A stretch of DNA of 64,000 bases from Gnetum montanum. Taxonomy: Eukaryota; Streptophyta; Gnetopsida; Gnetales; Gnetaceae. The notes below the pieces were generated by a model that saw only the letters and a list, made by a program, of their open reading frames with translations, ran no database searches and was not told where the DNA came from. Within the stretch, counting starts at the first letter, position 1. Each line of letters starts with the position of its first letter. The DNA lies in assembly GCA_015680685.1 (NCBI GenBank), contig MNCI01010828.1, forward strand, positions 384,474 through 448,473, in the 5' to 3' direction. The translations under genes were made by a program, and so were the position numbers. Below are positions 12,094-22,804 of the stretch, one piece after another.

Positions 12094-13330
12094 TTAGCAG
12101 CGGTGGCTGTCTCCCCCATGGCTAAGTTGGAAGGAGGAGATCCAAAATAGTGAGTAGGGACATCCCTTCTCAGAGGTATTATGTGCACTGACCGTTCTAA
12201 ATTCATGGAAGGGTTTGATCTGTTGCACATTAACTAATAATCTCTTATCAGGGCTCTCAGGTTTGTATATGGTCATGGCCCCTAAAGGAAAGGTTGTATG
12301 AATAATGTAAGGTCCTTCCCATAGTTTTTGAAATTTTGTGCGTTGTGGCACATGTGTGGGATTCCAGTAGAGAACCTTATCTCCTAGTTGATACTTAACC
12401 TTTCGAATCTTCAAGTCATGATGTTGCTTGTTATATGCCTTGTGCAATGCATTTGATGACAGGGAAGCTAATCGGTTTTTGTCTAGCACGTTTAAAGTTT
12501 CCAACCTTTGTTTTTGTGCTAGATCAAGATCAAGGTGGAGGTCAAAAGCCATTGATAGTGTATAGAGCTCGATTTGAATCGGAAGCATTGGAAGCTTTCC
12601 GTACACTAACTCATAAGGAGAGTAGCCTATAGGGAGTTTCTAGGTGGATCAGTATGCCCAAAGAGCATCATTCAGTTTAGTGCTCCAATCTCACCTATAC
12701 TTGCTAATTGTCCTAGTCAATATTTTAGTGATCTCCCTGTTGGTGACCTCAGCTTGTCCGTTAGCTTGGGGGTGATAAGGTGTAGTCAATTTATGTTCAA
12801 CCCCTAAGCATTGCATTAACTTTCAAAAAGTTGCACCTGTGAAATGTGTTCCATTATCCAAAATAAGTACACATGGCATACCAAACCTATTTAGGATTTG
12901 TTGTTGCACAAATCGTGTAGCTGTAGATGATGTGCAGTCTTTAATAGAAATTGCTTCAACCCATTTTGTTAGATAGTCTATGGCAACTACAATGTAAGCT
13001 TTTCCATTGGACATTGGTGTAATGGGCCCCATGAAGTCTATTCCCCAAATGTCGAAGGGTTCTAACAATTGAATCCATTGTTGCGGATCCTCCATTTTAG
13101 CAGTCATTCCCCCATCACATTGATAGCGCTCACAAGATTGGACAAATTGATGGACATCCCGAAATAATGTTGGCCAGTAATATCCTGCAAGAAAAATCTT
13201 AATAGTCGTTCTTCTTCCTGCATAGTGAGCCCTACAAGGACCCTCATGAGCATCTTGGAGAACTCTTAGTTGGTCTACCTCGGGCACGCACCATCAAACC
13301 AAGCCATAAGGACACACTTTGTAAAGTTTT
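12094..13330 (-). pseudogene. Element B integrase, almost intact
   Basis: Read on the minus strand it has the zinc-binding H-H-C-C region (DAHEGPCRAHYAGRR ... CERYQC, about 13250-13120). The DDE core follows: first Asp in GIDFMGPI (about 13030), second in LDNGTHF (about 12855), Glu in ANGQAEVTN (about 12765). The C-terminal domain is VYGKLPMLP to VQQIKPFHEF (12606-12200). Open stretches are 13287-12823 and 12606-12094, separated by a few stops near 12640-12820. The enzyme would insert the cDNA into chromosomes. All three catalytic acids are present. No chromodomain is visible at the C-terminus. Confidence 0.85.
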
Positions 13331-13339
13331 CCATTGATC

Positions 13340-14830
13340 TCCATGAAGTACTTGGCTCTGTGAAGAAACTATTATTTCTTCCTAAAGTCCAACTCTTGTG
13401 GTGTTTGTTAAGTAAGGAGATAGGTGAGAATGCTACTATACTAGTTCGTCTCCGTGGGTTGGTTATTCACTACACTGGCAAAGAGGGCTTCATTAGGAAA
13501 ATGATCAGACATTACATATTCATCCTCTTTGCTATCCCAATGTAACCGAGATAAATAATATGCAACTATGTTCTTGGTACCTTTTCAATCAATCATCATT
13601 AGATCAAACTCCTGTAGGATTACCAACCATCGTATAATACGAGGGCTAACCATTGGCTTGTTCATGAGGAACCGAATTGCACTACGATCCATGTGGATGA
13701 ACACTTTGTAACCTAACACATAGTGCCTAAACTTATCCAGTGCAAACACTACAACCATTAATTCTTTCTTTGTAGTTGTGTAGTTAAGTTGTGCACTGGT
13801 GATACTTGTACTTTCATAGTGGATGTAGTAAGGGCATTTTTGATCATCTAACTATGTAAGTATGGCTCCTAAGGTATAATCGGATGCATCAGTCATGATG
13901 TGGAATGGTCAAGACTAGTTAGGAGCTTGTAGAATGGGAGTTTCTACTAGCTTTCATTTCAAGGTTTGGAATGCTCGTTCACATTCGTTGGTCCACTCAA
14001 AAGGTATGTCCTTCTTTGTTAGCTCTACCAAGGGTTTGGAAATCTTGGAGAAGTTCTCAATGAATCTCCTATAGTAGCCAGTGTGTCCAAGGAATGACCG
14101 AATGTCTTTGATAGTTTCCGATTGATGGGTGATTCCTTGGATGATCCTAATTTTATCTAGGTCTACCTCTATTCTTGCATGTGAAACCTTATGCCCAAGT
14201 ACTATGCCTTCTTGGACCATTAAATGGCTTTTCTGCTAATTGAGCCTTAAATTGATTTCTACTCATCTTTTCAACACTTGCTCTAATCGGTCCAAGGCTT
14301 GATCAAAACTTGTTCCATAGGCAGAGAAGCCGTCCATAAAGACTTCCACTCCGTTCCCTATCTGTTGTTGGAATATGCTTAGAACTAGGCATTGAAATGT
14401 GGAAGGGGCATTACACAAGCCAAACGACATTTGTCTATAGGCAAACTTTCCCCAAGGACTGGTGAACATTGTCTTGGCTTGGTCTTCTAGGGCTATTCGT
14501 ATTTGGTTGTATCCACTATAGCCATCTAGAAAATTGTAATAGCGATGCCCTACTATGGTCTCTAAGACTTGGTCAATGAATGGCAATGGAAAATGATCCT
14601 TAAATGTTGCCATGTTCAATAGCCTAAAATCTATGCACACCCTCCATTTGCCTCCCTTTTTAGGCATAATCACTAGAGAGCTAACCCATTCGCTATCAGC
14701 AATGGGATATATGAACCCAACTTTAAGAAGCTGTTCTATTTCTTCTTTTAATACTTGCTTCAATTTTGGGTTCAATTACCTCTGCGGTTGTTTTCGAGGT
14801 TTCACGAAGGGGTCAATGTAAATCCTATGC
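13340..14830 (-). pseudogene. Element B reverse transcriptase and RNase H
   Basis: RT reads open at 14775-14263: IYPIADSEWVSSLVIMPKKG, RVCIDFRLLN, KDHFPLPFIDQVLE, FLDGYSGYNQI and MSFGLCNAPSTFQ, a pattern typical of the Athila lineage. The expected F-M-D-D active site reads VFMDGFSAYG at about 14325, so one catalytic Asp is Gly. The connection domain (14220-13954, FLGHTGYYRRF) and RNase H (about 13900-13560: TDASDYTLGAIL, KKELMVVVFALDKF, FLMNKPMVSPR) follow with several stops. Confidence 0.87.
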
Positions 14831-15289
14831 TGGCATATCCTAGGATCTATTCTAGTTAATTTAGGATATGACTAGGAAAAGGCTTTTGAACACTTTTTTA
14901 TTACTTTCAGCAGTCTTTCTTTTTGTTTGGAAGCAAGTCTTGTGTTGATGATCACCGGTTTTCCATTTTCAAGAATCATATATTCTAGACCAATGGTTGA
15001 ATTTTTCAGGAATTTCCAACTTCCCCTAGTTGATGTTTTCAAGGTTAAGGCTTGGAAGTTGACAGCAGACTTGCTCTAGTGCATCTATGCTTTTTATGTA
15101 AGCACAAGTGATTCCCTCAGTTAGTTCCATGCATGTTAGTGAGTTGCTCTCTTGATCAGCTATCAGGCACTAGGTGTCTTCTTGTCGTGTGGCTGCTGCA
15201 TACAAGCACTTTTGTATGTTAATGTCTTGTGCACACTAGTTGCATGTAGGTAATGCTAAACTTTGCACAACCCATGATCTCTTCACGCA

Positions 15290-15800
15290 ATTTCACCATG
15301 TATCATTGTATGTGATGCATGGAACCTTCTTCTTCTCGATCTTTCCAAAAGTGTTCTCCTTAGATATTTCCAAGAAAAGATCATGGATTTCTAGACGTGC
15401 ATCTATAGTACTTAACCATGCCCTTCCCATTATTATTGGGAAGTCCCCTTTACCGTTATTCACTTGTATCACTAGGAAATTAGCTGGGTATGACCACCCA
15501 CACACAATGGTGACAATGTCCTCCACAAGTCCCAAGGGAACAATGATGGACTGGTCAGCCAGCTCTAGGAGAATATTGCTCTTCTTTAATTGAGGTAGGT
15601 TCTAGGCTTTGTACATTTCTTGTGATATTAAGTTCACTCTAGAACCTACTTGAATCTAGAAGAGCTTTGCATGGCTCATTCCTAGTGATTTGGAGATAGA
15701 TTAGAGGGTTTTCAGGATCAAAGAATTTCCTGGGAAGGTGTCCAACCTTGATATAGTTAGTAATGGCATGTGCTAACATAACCGTATGCATTGAGCTCTA
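15290..15800 (-). pseudogene. Element B aspartic protease
   Basis: Minus-strand frame 15535-15293 reads GLVEDIVTIVCGWSYPANF and FPIIMGRAWLSTIDA, the second half of a retropepsin-like domain. Upstream (about 15700-15540) the counterpart of the active-site loop is damaged: the position matching LDFGSKVNLIS of element A reads through a stop, with no clear D-x-G. KSNILLELADQSIIVPLGL lies between. The protease is therefore probably inactive. Confidence 0.72.
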
Positions 15801-18327
15801 TGTTTGGTTCAAAGGGAGCTCTGAAGCCTTATTTGATGGGGAGGCATTCAGAGGTTCAACCGCTTATGGTTGTAAGGGCTTGGTTGGATTTTTGGTTTTG
15901 AAGAAAGGTCTTTTCTTCATACGGTTGTCAGAACCAATAATGGGTTGAGGATTCACAACCCTTATGGCATTGCGTTGTTGCGGTTGAGTAGGGAGTTTCC
16001 CTTGCATTGCTGGAGCGGGTGGTAATGGAGCTATTGGTGTGAGAGCTACGGATGGATTTGAAGGATGGAATATTTGTGGGTCATCTTCCCTAGGAGAAGG
16101 AGTTCTATAATACTCATGGGCTTGGTAGTGATCTTGTGGTGTAACGTGACTAATAGAGTCACATGAAGAGATTGGATGTTGCACATAGTAGCCATATGGG
16201 TCAGGTTACCGGTAGGGGTATTGTTGCCTTGGTGGTGGCATCCCCCATGACTGTGGGTATTGCCACTATTGATGTTGCTCAATAGGTTGTGGTGGAGTTC
16301 CACTTGGATAATATGTTGAAGGTTGGTAGAATTTCCATGGGTTACCTTGGGGATAAGGTAACCATCGAGGTGCTTGCCATTTATTTAGTCATGGGTTGAG
16401 TGCATACACCCCAGACTCTTATAGATGTGAGATCACTGGGCAACATCCCTTAGGATGGTCGTATTGGCATATCTCACATCTACCATCATTGTCCGTGTCT
16501 GAATCCACAACCTCTTCTGTGATGATCATTTTGCCATTACCCTTGTTACGTGCATTTTCCACTTCTCTCTTTTTCTTTTTGTCGTGGTCACTACCTCACT
16601 TCCTAGACTCCTCTACAATTTTAAGAATAGTTTCAAACCTACTATCCAGGGAGTCCCACATTTGGTCTACCTTTGTTGATACTTTTGTTGTTAACTTTTG
16701 GAGAGGCAAAGTTTTCCTATTCACCATCTCTTCAAGTGGTGACTCTTCTTCCTCCTCACAAAATCTCACTTCCCTTTTTCAGAGGGAAGGATCTCAGTTG
16801 TATTCTTCCGCACTTTCTCTCTTTCGTAGCTCACCTTCTTCTTTGGAGCTCACCTTCTTCTTTGGAAACTTACTCTAGAAGTATATGAATTTGATGAGAC
16901 CTAAGATCCAATAACCTTCCTTGGGCATACATCCCAAGGATTCTTCTTTTTTCATGCCTAATTCCATCCACGAGATGGCATAGTTGATCCTGCTGTGAAT
17001 AACCATGACCAGGGCAACAATGTAATAGTGCGTAATAGCAACCCATGGCAGCATCCAAGGGTTCATGATTGCCTTGCTTCCATCCTTGGATTTGCTTCCG
17101 CAAGTTAGACACTCAGGAGTACGTTTGGTACTTATCATTGAACAATTCTAACATTGTACTCCACCTCCAAATGGATTCCAGTTCTAAGGACCAGTACCAG
17201 CTTTCAGCTTCTTTCACTAGTGTCCTTGGGAACAACTTCAATTTTTGCCATTTTTTTTATATGTTTTGCAAGGCACATGCATCGTGGAATGCTTGTAAAT
17301 GATTTTGAAGATCAGCGTTGTATCCCCCTTTAAATCTTGGGATGTTGTTCATGTCTAACCTCTTGATCTTACTATCCTTTTGGTTCCTTGTTGGAACTCT
17401 TACAGCCTCCATTATATCTGGCATGCTTCTAGTTACGAGTAGGGGTTCTTCGTGATCCTCTCATTCATAGCGTCTATGGTGTCTACATGGTTCCCTACTC
17501 TCCCTTCTTCTATGCCTTAATTCTTTAGAGTGCCCTCGTCCTCGTTCTCGACTATCTCATCGATGTCTTTCACTTCGTTCTCCCTTATCCTCACGATTGG
17601 TTTCCCTATGACTACGTTCGAACACTAAAGGAGAGGGTGAAGATGACGATGAAGGTGAAGAAGAAGGAGAACCATCGCCATGATAGTATTTTCTACCTTC
17701 TCTTCGGTGGTCTCGACCTCGATCATGATCATGATCAGAACGTTCACCCTTATCATGTGTTTGTGTTCCTTCGTTGAACACTTCATGTTCATGGGTATCA
17801 GAGCCAGGGTTGTGAATAGTGGAGTGAAGGTTCTAATACACCACCTCCTAACCAATGTTAGGAGGAGGAACATCATTTTTTGGGGAACCTGTTGAAGCAA
17901 GTTCACCATCCTCAATTTGGCTCAAAACGTGTGAAGCATCATGGGGCCATTTACCCTTCAAGGATGTATGGTATCTCTCTTGTCACAAGTTCCTTTGACA
18001 TTGTGCTTCTTTAAGATGATAGCCCCTTGAGTTATGATCACATGCAACGTATTCTACATATAAAAGCAGCATGCCTATTCGTGTGAGAGCACGAAGGAGC
18101 ATGTTGGGAATTGATCGGTCTCGAGGCAACACTATGTTACCATCCAAGTCTCTCCAATGCAGTTGTTCATCTTGGTGGAGAATAAAGGTGAAATTGGGTA
18201 CATACTTATTGGGATGAGTATATACCACACAAAACTATTGAGGAATTGGTGAATTCTGGTTATGCCGTCGACTGCCTCTTATGTTAGTCCTAGGTAGTGA
18301 AGTGCTCTTATGCGAACAAGAAGACAT
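15800..18327 (-). pseudogene. Element B gag
   Basis: The ATG at 18327 (MSSCSHKSTSLPRTN) is in frame with 18228-17983 across one stop, giving YVPNFTFILHQDEQLHWRD and NIVLPRDRSIPNML. A charged Arg/Asp/His-rich stretch follows (about 17780-17560). The gag core lies at about 17340-16870 (LRKQIQGWKQ, LDAAMGCYYALLH, LGMYAQGRLLDLR). A Pro/Gln/His-rich tail spans about 16300-15864 with KKRPFFKTKNP near the end. It parallels E gag domain for domain. Frameshifts separate the pieces. Confidence 0.82.
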
Positions 18328-18452
18328 CTTATCTTGTTCGGTGTGCAATGTATTGTTGTCTTGTCTTTCTTTAATTAACCCTAAGGGTTTGTTCTAACAT
18401 TCCAATGATATGAATGATTTCCTATGTTCTACGCAACACACAAACAACTAAG

Positions 18453-18471
18453 TCCCTGGCAATGGCACCAA
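18453..18471 (-). promoter_or_regulatory. Element B primer binding site, tRNA-Asp type
   Basis: On the minus strand the LTR end CTCATCA is followed by T and then TGGTGCCATTGCCAGGGA. The 3' end of plant tRNA-Asp (CCCCGGCAACGGCGCCA, from general knowledge) would prime at TGGCGCCGTTGCCGGGG. The three differences are all CG to TG or CA, the changes expected from decay of methylated CpG. Confidence 0.82.
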
Positions 18472-19264
18472 TGATGAGTGGCAAGATACCCCTACACTCA
18501 ACCATATGAATACCAGTGTTTCACACATGATCTGGTCAAACTCCAAGGACTAAGTCCTTATGCACCTTAATGGAACACTCAGGGTTAATCAATCGTTGTC
18601 TTCCCAAACTTACTTGTATTGTCACGGATGTATGGTTAAGTAAGCTTGAGGTACATGATTTTTATAGCCTTTGTATTTTTTATGTCTTCTGCTAATAAAG
18701 GAGAGGGAGAGAGAACTAAGTGGCTAACTTACATTAACTATTCATTAACTAGTTTCTAAATGTTTCTAACACCAGTATCCATTCCCACTTGTCGTACATA
18801 TCCTAAACTAGTGCAACACTGCTGGGATTACCAAATGCTAATCATTACTGGGTTACCAAGCGTTACACGCATGCTCAAAGTAGTCGTACTGAGTGTATTT
18901 AACTAAGGGGGTTGAAGGTTGAGAGAGATATCAATTAACTAGGAAAGCATTAAAAAATCATTAATTACTAATTAGCTTAATCTGTATGCTGCAAGGTTTA
19001 TCATAAAGGTCTTCTTTATTCCCGTACACAAAATTGTGCTCAGGTACAAGTTGCTCGAATAAAGATCCATTCACTCTATGACTCTTACTGCGAGCACACA
19101 GAAATAATTCTAACTCTAGAATAACAAAACTGCAAGAGTTTGGCTAAGGGTCTAAGTCTAATTGCCTTGGAACCAAGGGCGTTGCCTCTTATTTATAAAA
19201 GATAAGGTAGGACGCAATACGCATGGTGGATGTGATATTACGTACGCAATATCACGGCTCATCA
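18472..19264 (-). repeat. Element B 5' LTR
   Basis: It is nearly collinear with 9391-10179. On the plus strand it starts TGATGAGTGG and ends ACGGCTCATCA, followed by target duplication GATGG. The GATATC units near the minus-strand start are partly mutated (gatattacgtacgcaatatc, 19233-19252). TATA sequence TTTATAAATAAG is at 19188-19199. Confidence 0.92.
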
Positions 19265-19269
19265 GATGG

Positions 19270-20575
19270 ATAATAAAGAGGAGGAAAGCCTACTCTCTAA
19301 TCAGTTCCTAGATGAACTCCTCTTTATAAAAGCAATAAGTAAACAAATGCCCGCAACAACAATATGGTATAATGACATCCTCATCTATCTTCTCACTCAC
19401 AAGATGCCACAAGATTTGGATTTAAAAAAGAAGCAATAATTTCTTCATCAGGTCAAATACTTTATGGAAATCAACAGACACCTCTATAAGGTGTGTGCCA
19501 ATGGCCTAATTCATTGGTGTATCCCTAATGAAGAAAAACTATGCATTCTCTAGGATACTCATGAAGGGCCTTGTAGAGGCCACTATGCAAGGAGACACAT
19601 GGGGACGTCCACTAGTTCGTTAAATCTTATGAATGTTGTCAATGAGATAGAGGGATGACCACTTGTATGGAAGGCCCTTAACAATGGATTCAACCACTAG
19701 AACCTTTTAACATATGGGGCATTAACTTCATGGGCCCCATCACACCCATGTCCAACAGAAAGACATATATTATAGTAGCAGTTGACTACTACAGAAAATG
19801 GGTAGAAGTAGCAACTGTTATTGATTATACATTATCCACTGCTACCAAATTCATATAAAAAAATATTGTGAATAGGTTTGGGGTGCCATATTCATTAATT
19901 TATGATAATGGAACTCATTTCATAGGTGTCTTTTTTAGAAAATTAATGAAACTCTTAGGGGTTAAACATAAATTAACAACACCTTACCACCCCCAAGCCA
20001 ATGGTCAAGTAGAGGTAACCAACTAGGAGATCACAAAAATACTAACATGGACCATTAGCAAATATAAGAAACATTGAAGTGAAAAACTTAATGATGCCCT
20101 CTACGCTAATCAGTCAACATGGAAACTTCTTATTGGCTACTCTCCCTATGAGAGGGTGCACAGGAAACTTCCAATACTCCTGATCTAGTCCAAGCACTGT
20201 CCACTCTCAATAGCCTATGATCTAAATCTTGACCTAAGTCTAGCATAGAAAGAAAGATTAATCAACCTGAATGTGCTAGATGAAAATCAATTAGTAGCCT
20301 ATCTTTGAATGAGGTGCACAAGGCATTCAGCAAGCAACATCATGACCTTAGAATATGGAAAGTAAAACTTCAACCAAGAGATAAGGTTCTCTATTAGAAC
20401 CCCACACATGTATCCCAAAAGGAAAAATTTCAAACATTTTGGAAGGGACCTTATATAATTGATCAAACCTTTCCCTCTAGGGCCATGTTAATCTACAAAC
20501 CTAAAAGCCCAAATAAAAAGAAGTTGGTCAATATCCAACAAGTAAAGCCTTTTCTTAAAACAAGATAGACTAGTG
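19270..20575 (+). pseudogene. Element A integrase (continuation after element B)
   Basis: Readable pieces are DTHEGPCRGHYARR (zinc-binding region, about 19558), WGINFMGPITPM (about 19708), VPYSLIYDNGTHF (about 19888), ANGQVEVTN (about 20000) and GYSPYERVHRKLP (about 20134). The end is VNIQQVKPF-like (about 20525). The first catalytic Asp (GIDFMG in B) is Asn here, so catalysis is lost as well as the frame. The sequence follows directly on the RNase H at 9390 once element B is removed. Confidence 0.8.
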
Positions 20576-20579
20576 CAAC

Positions 20580-22254
20580 TACCACCTCAATAGATGGACA
20601 ATCACATTTCATTTTTTTGATCTCCTCCTTCCAACTCAATCATGGGGGATATGGCCATCCGTGCTAATAATCCATATGGCTTCTTAGTTTTTCTACTTTT
20701 TATTTTCCATGTTTTTGATTTTACGAGTTATTTATTTTACAAATTTTTGAATTTTTAAATTTTTCTAATTTTACACCATCATTAGTACCTTTGAACCTTT
20801 CTTGATTATTTTACATTTTCTTATATATTTTACTTTTTTTTGTTTTGTTCAAGTGTGATATCTCCTCATTTTTACTAATAAAATTGCTTTACTGCCACAA
20901 GACACAGTGCTACTATTACTGTTTACCGATGATGGTTTGTGCTTAATGTTGTGATTGTCAATATCTAGTTTTTATCTTTGAATTCTGATGTATAATGACT
21001 TTGACATGGTTTATTTTTCATGGAATAGGTAGCGAGCCCACATCATGCACCCATCCAATGAACTCTATGGTTTTCCTTGTTTTGGGAATTTTAGGTCCCT
21101 TCCATTAAAGAAACTTTTAATCAATTGATGACCTTGGTAGTTCTAGAATTAGGAAGGATTCAAAGGTTTGTAAAGGGTGTGACTTCAAGGGGACTTAATA
21201 CTCTTTATACTCTTCTACTTGCTTGAGTGCTTGAGTATTCTTCACATACTTCTTACTGTTCTATACCAACCATTGATAAGAAGTCAAATAAAGTCTTTGC
21301 ATGGTGTGGTTTCCATCCAAAAATACAAAAACAAATATAATAATGATGATGAAAATTTAAAGCACATCCATTAGACACGAATAAGTCCTTGCATGGTGTG
21401 GTTCCCATTTAAAGAAAACAATGGAAATTCAAAGCACCCTTGGACATATACAAGGGTTACAAGCATTGGTTATGGAACTTGAAAGACATGTGCCTATGCT
21501 TGAAGGTCCCCTCTAACTAACCCCCTCTCTCTCACTTTCAACTTCTCTCTTTTTTTCTCTTTATGGAATTATGGTTGTCTTGTGGAAGCACTCTTGTGTC
21601 TTGAGTGGGTGGATCGATCTTAGGATGATAATGCAAAGTCACTAGAAGTGGGTGGTTTTGGTCTAGACTAAGGATGGATCTTCTTAGGTCATTTAAATTC
21701 CACAAGGGACTTCTTATGACCTCAATTTGGAGCTCCATTCCACCTTCTTTATCATCCATCCATGCTACCATAACTCACCTCACTACCATGTTCTATGTTA
21801 TGCTCTATGTCTTGGTTTGATGTGTTGGAATTCTTAAGTAGATTCCTTCTGGTTGGGCCTTAACTTTTCTTGAACATTAATTGATTGTGGGGCCCATTGA
21901 CTCTTTAGTTGAGGTTATGCAAGGGTAAAAAGGGCATGAGCCTACTATGGGGAGGACCTACTTGCATAGCTCTTGGTTTGGTTAGTTAAGGTTCCTTACC
22001 TTTGACATCACTACAATCCTATCTTTTGCATATTCAATTGTGTATTCTACTTAATGATCCTTAACCTTTTATTTTATTCATCTTCCAAATCAAATTTTCT
22101 CCATTTTTCCAAATTTATGAGCTTCAACACCCTCTTCTCATGTTTTCATACTATTCTTAGCCTTTTGAGCTTTCATTTAACCCCAATTTCATTCCAAAAT
22201 TCTTTGTATTTTGCAAGTTTGACCAAAGTAAATGGTCATCTATGGTGGTCAATA
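20580..22254 (+). other. Element A noncoding region after pol
   Basis: No coding sequence. It begins with catgggggatatggcc (20640), a motif also present at the pol deletion point of E. It contains the aaagggtgtgacttcaagg block (about 21173), repeated gcatggtgtggtt motifs (21300, 21395) and the conserved hairpin block at 21916-21968. The short minus-strand frame at 21538-21771 has no recognisable product. Confidence 0.6.
21916..21968 (+). promoter_or_regulatory. Conserved purine-rich block flanked by inverted repeats (element A copy)
   Basis: Arms TATGCAAG (21916-21923) and CTTGCATA (21961-21968) are perfect complements. Between them is GGGCATGAGCCTACTATGGG and GAGGACCTA. The same block in E (41689-41745) has different arms that still pair. 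The function is unknown. Confidence 0.55.
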
Positions 22255-22350
22255 GCTACATCGAGGAGGCCTCATCGACACAGTCGACTACGTCGATGAG
22301 GCCCCATCAACGAAGCCTCATCAATGCAATGCTTACATCCTCTATATACC
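22255..22350 (+). promoter_or_regulatory. Internal palindrome array and TATA box of element A
   Basis: Units catcgaggaggcctcatcga, cagtcgactacgtcgatgag and gaagcctcatcaat fill 22257-22332. A TATA-like ctatatacc follows at 22342-22350. The same GAGGCCTC/TCGA unit type occurs before the TATA box in this element's own LTRs. It lies upstream of a splice donor and of the 3' frame, so I infer an internal promoter. Confidence 0.55.
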
Positions 22351-22495
22351 ACCATGCACTTAGGAATTTTTTGTTATTTGCTCATAACACATTGGGATTT
22401 TTTGCAATTTTTCAAAGCCCAAAACCTTCCAAAGCTCATAACTTTCCAACTGTTTGTTCAAATCACTTCATTCTTCAACCTTGCACTTACTAAAG

Positions 22496-22804
22496 GTAAG
22501 ATCTCTATCATGGGGGCTACAAACTTTAAGGTTTTCAATGAAAATTTTTGAAAATTTTTCTAACTCCCCCAAAAGGATTAGTAAACTTAACAATATACAA
22601 ACATCAATTTTTTTAGGAGTTAACCCTTCCAACAACCTCTATGATGGTTTATTAATGATAATACATAAATAAATGATAATTGGATTAATTAAATCAACCA
22701 TAATCATAACTTAGCCAAGTGTAACTATCCTTAGGAGATAAAGGTATCCCAATTGCTTTAAGTTACAAAATAATTGCTAATCCATGGTCTCATTGTGATT
22801 ACAA
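22496..22804 (+). other. Candidate 5'-UTR intron before the 3' frame of element A
   Basis: Donor aaag|gtaag at 22496. The acceptor side reads gtgattacaa immediately before the ATG at 22805. In element E the matching position is gtgattacag|atg, a good acceptor, so the A copy looks mutated from AG to AA. The intervening sequence is AT-rich, as plant introns are. Confidence 0.45.

Larger units (their letters stand above)
9391..19264 (-). mobile_element. Element B: Athila-like Ty3/gypsy element nested in A
   Basis: The LTR pair is 9391-10179 (3' LTR) and 18472-19264 (5' LTR), both TGATGAG...CTCATCA and very similar. A 5-bp target duplication GATGG lies at 9386-9390 and 19265-19269. The tRNA-Asp-type PBS lies inside the right LTR and the polypurine tract inside the left LTR, so it reads on the minus strand. 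Order: gag 18327-15800, protease 15800-15290, RT/RNaseH 14830-13340, integrase 13330-12094, then about 1.9 kb noncoding. It lacks the long 3' frame found in A and E. Integrase and RT are nearly open, but scattered stops and an RT active-site change make it non-autonomous. Confidence 0.93.
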
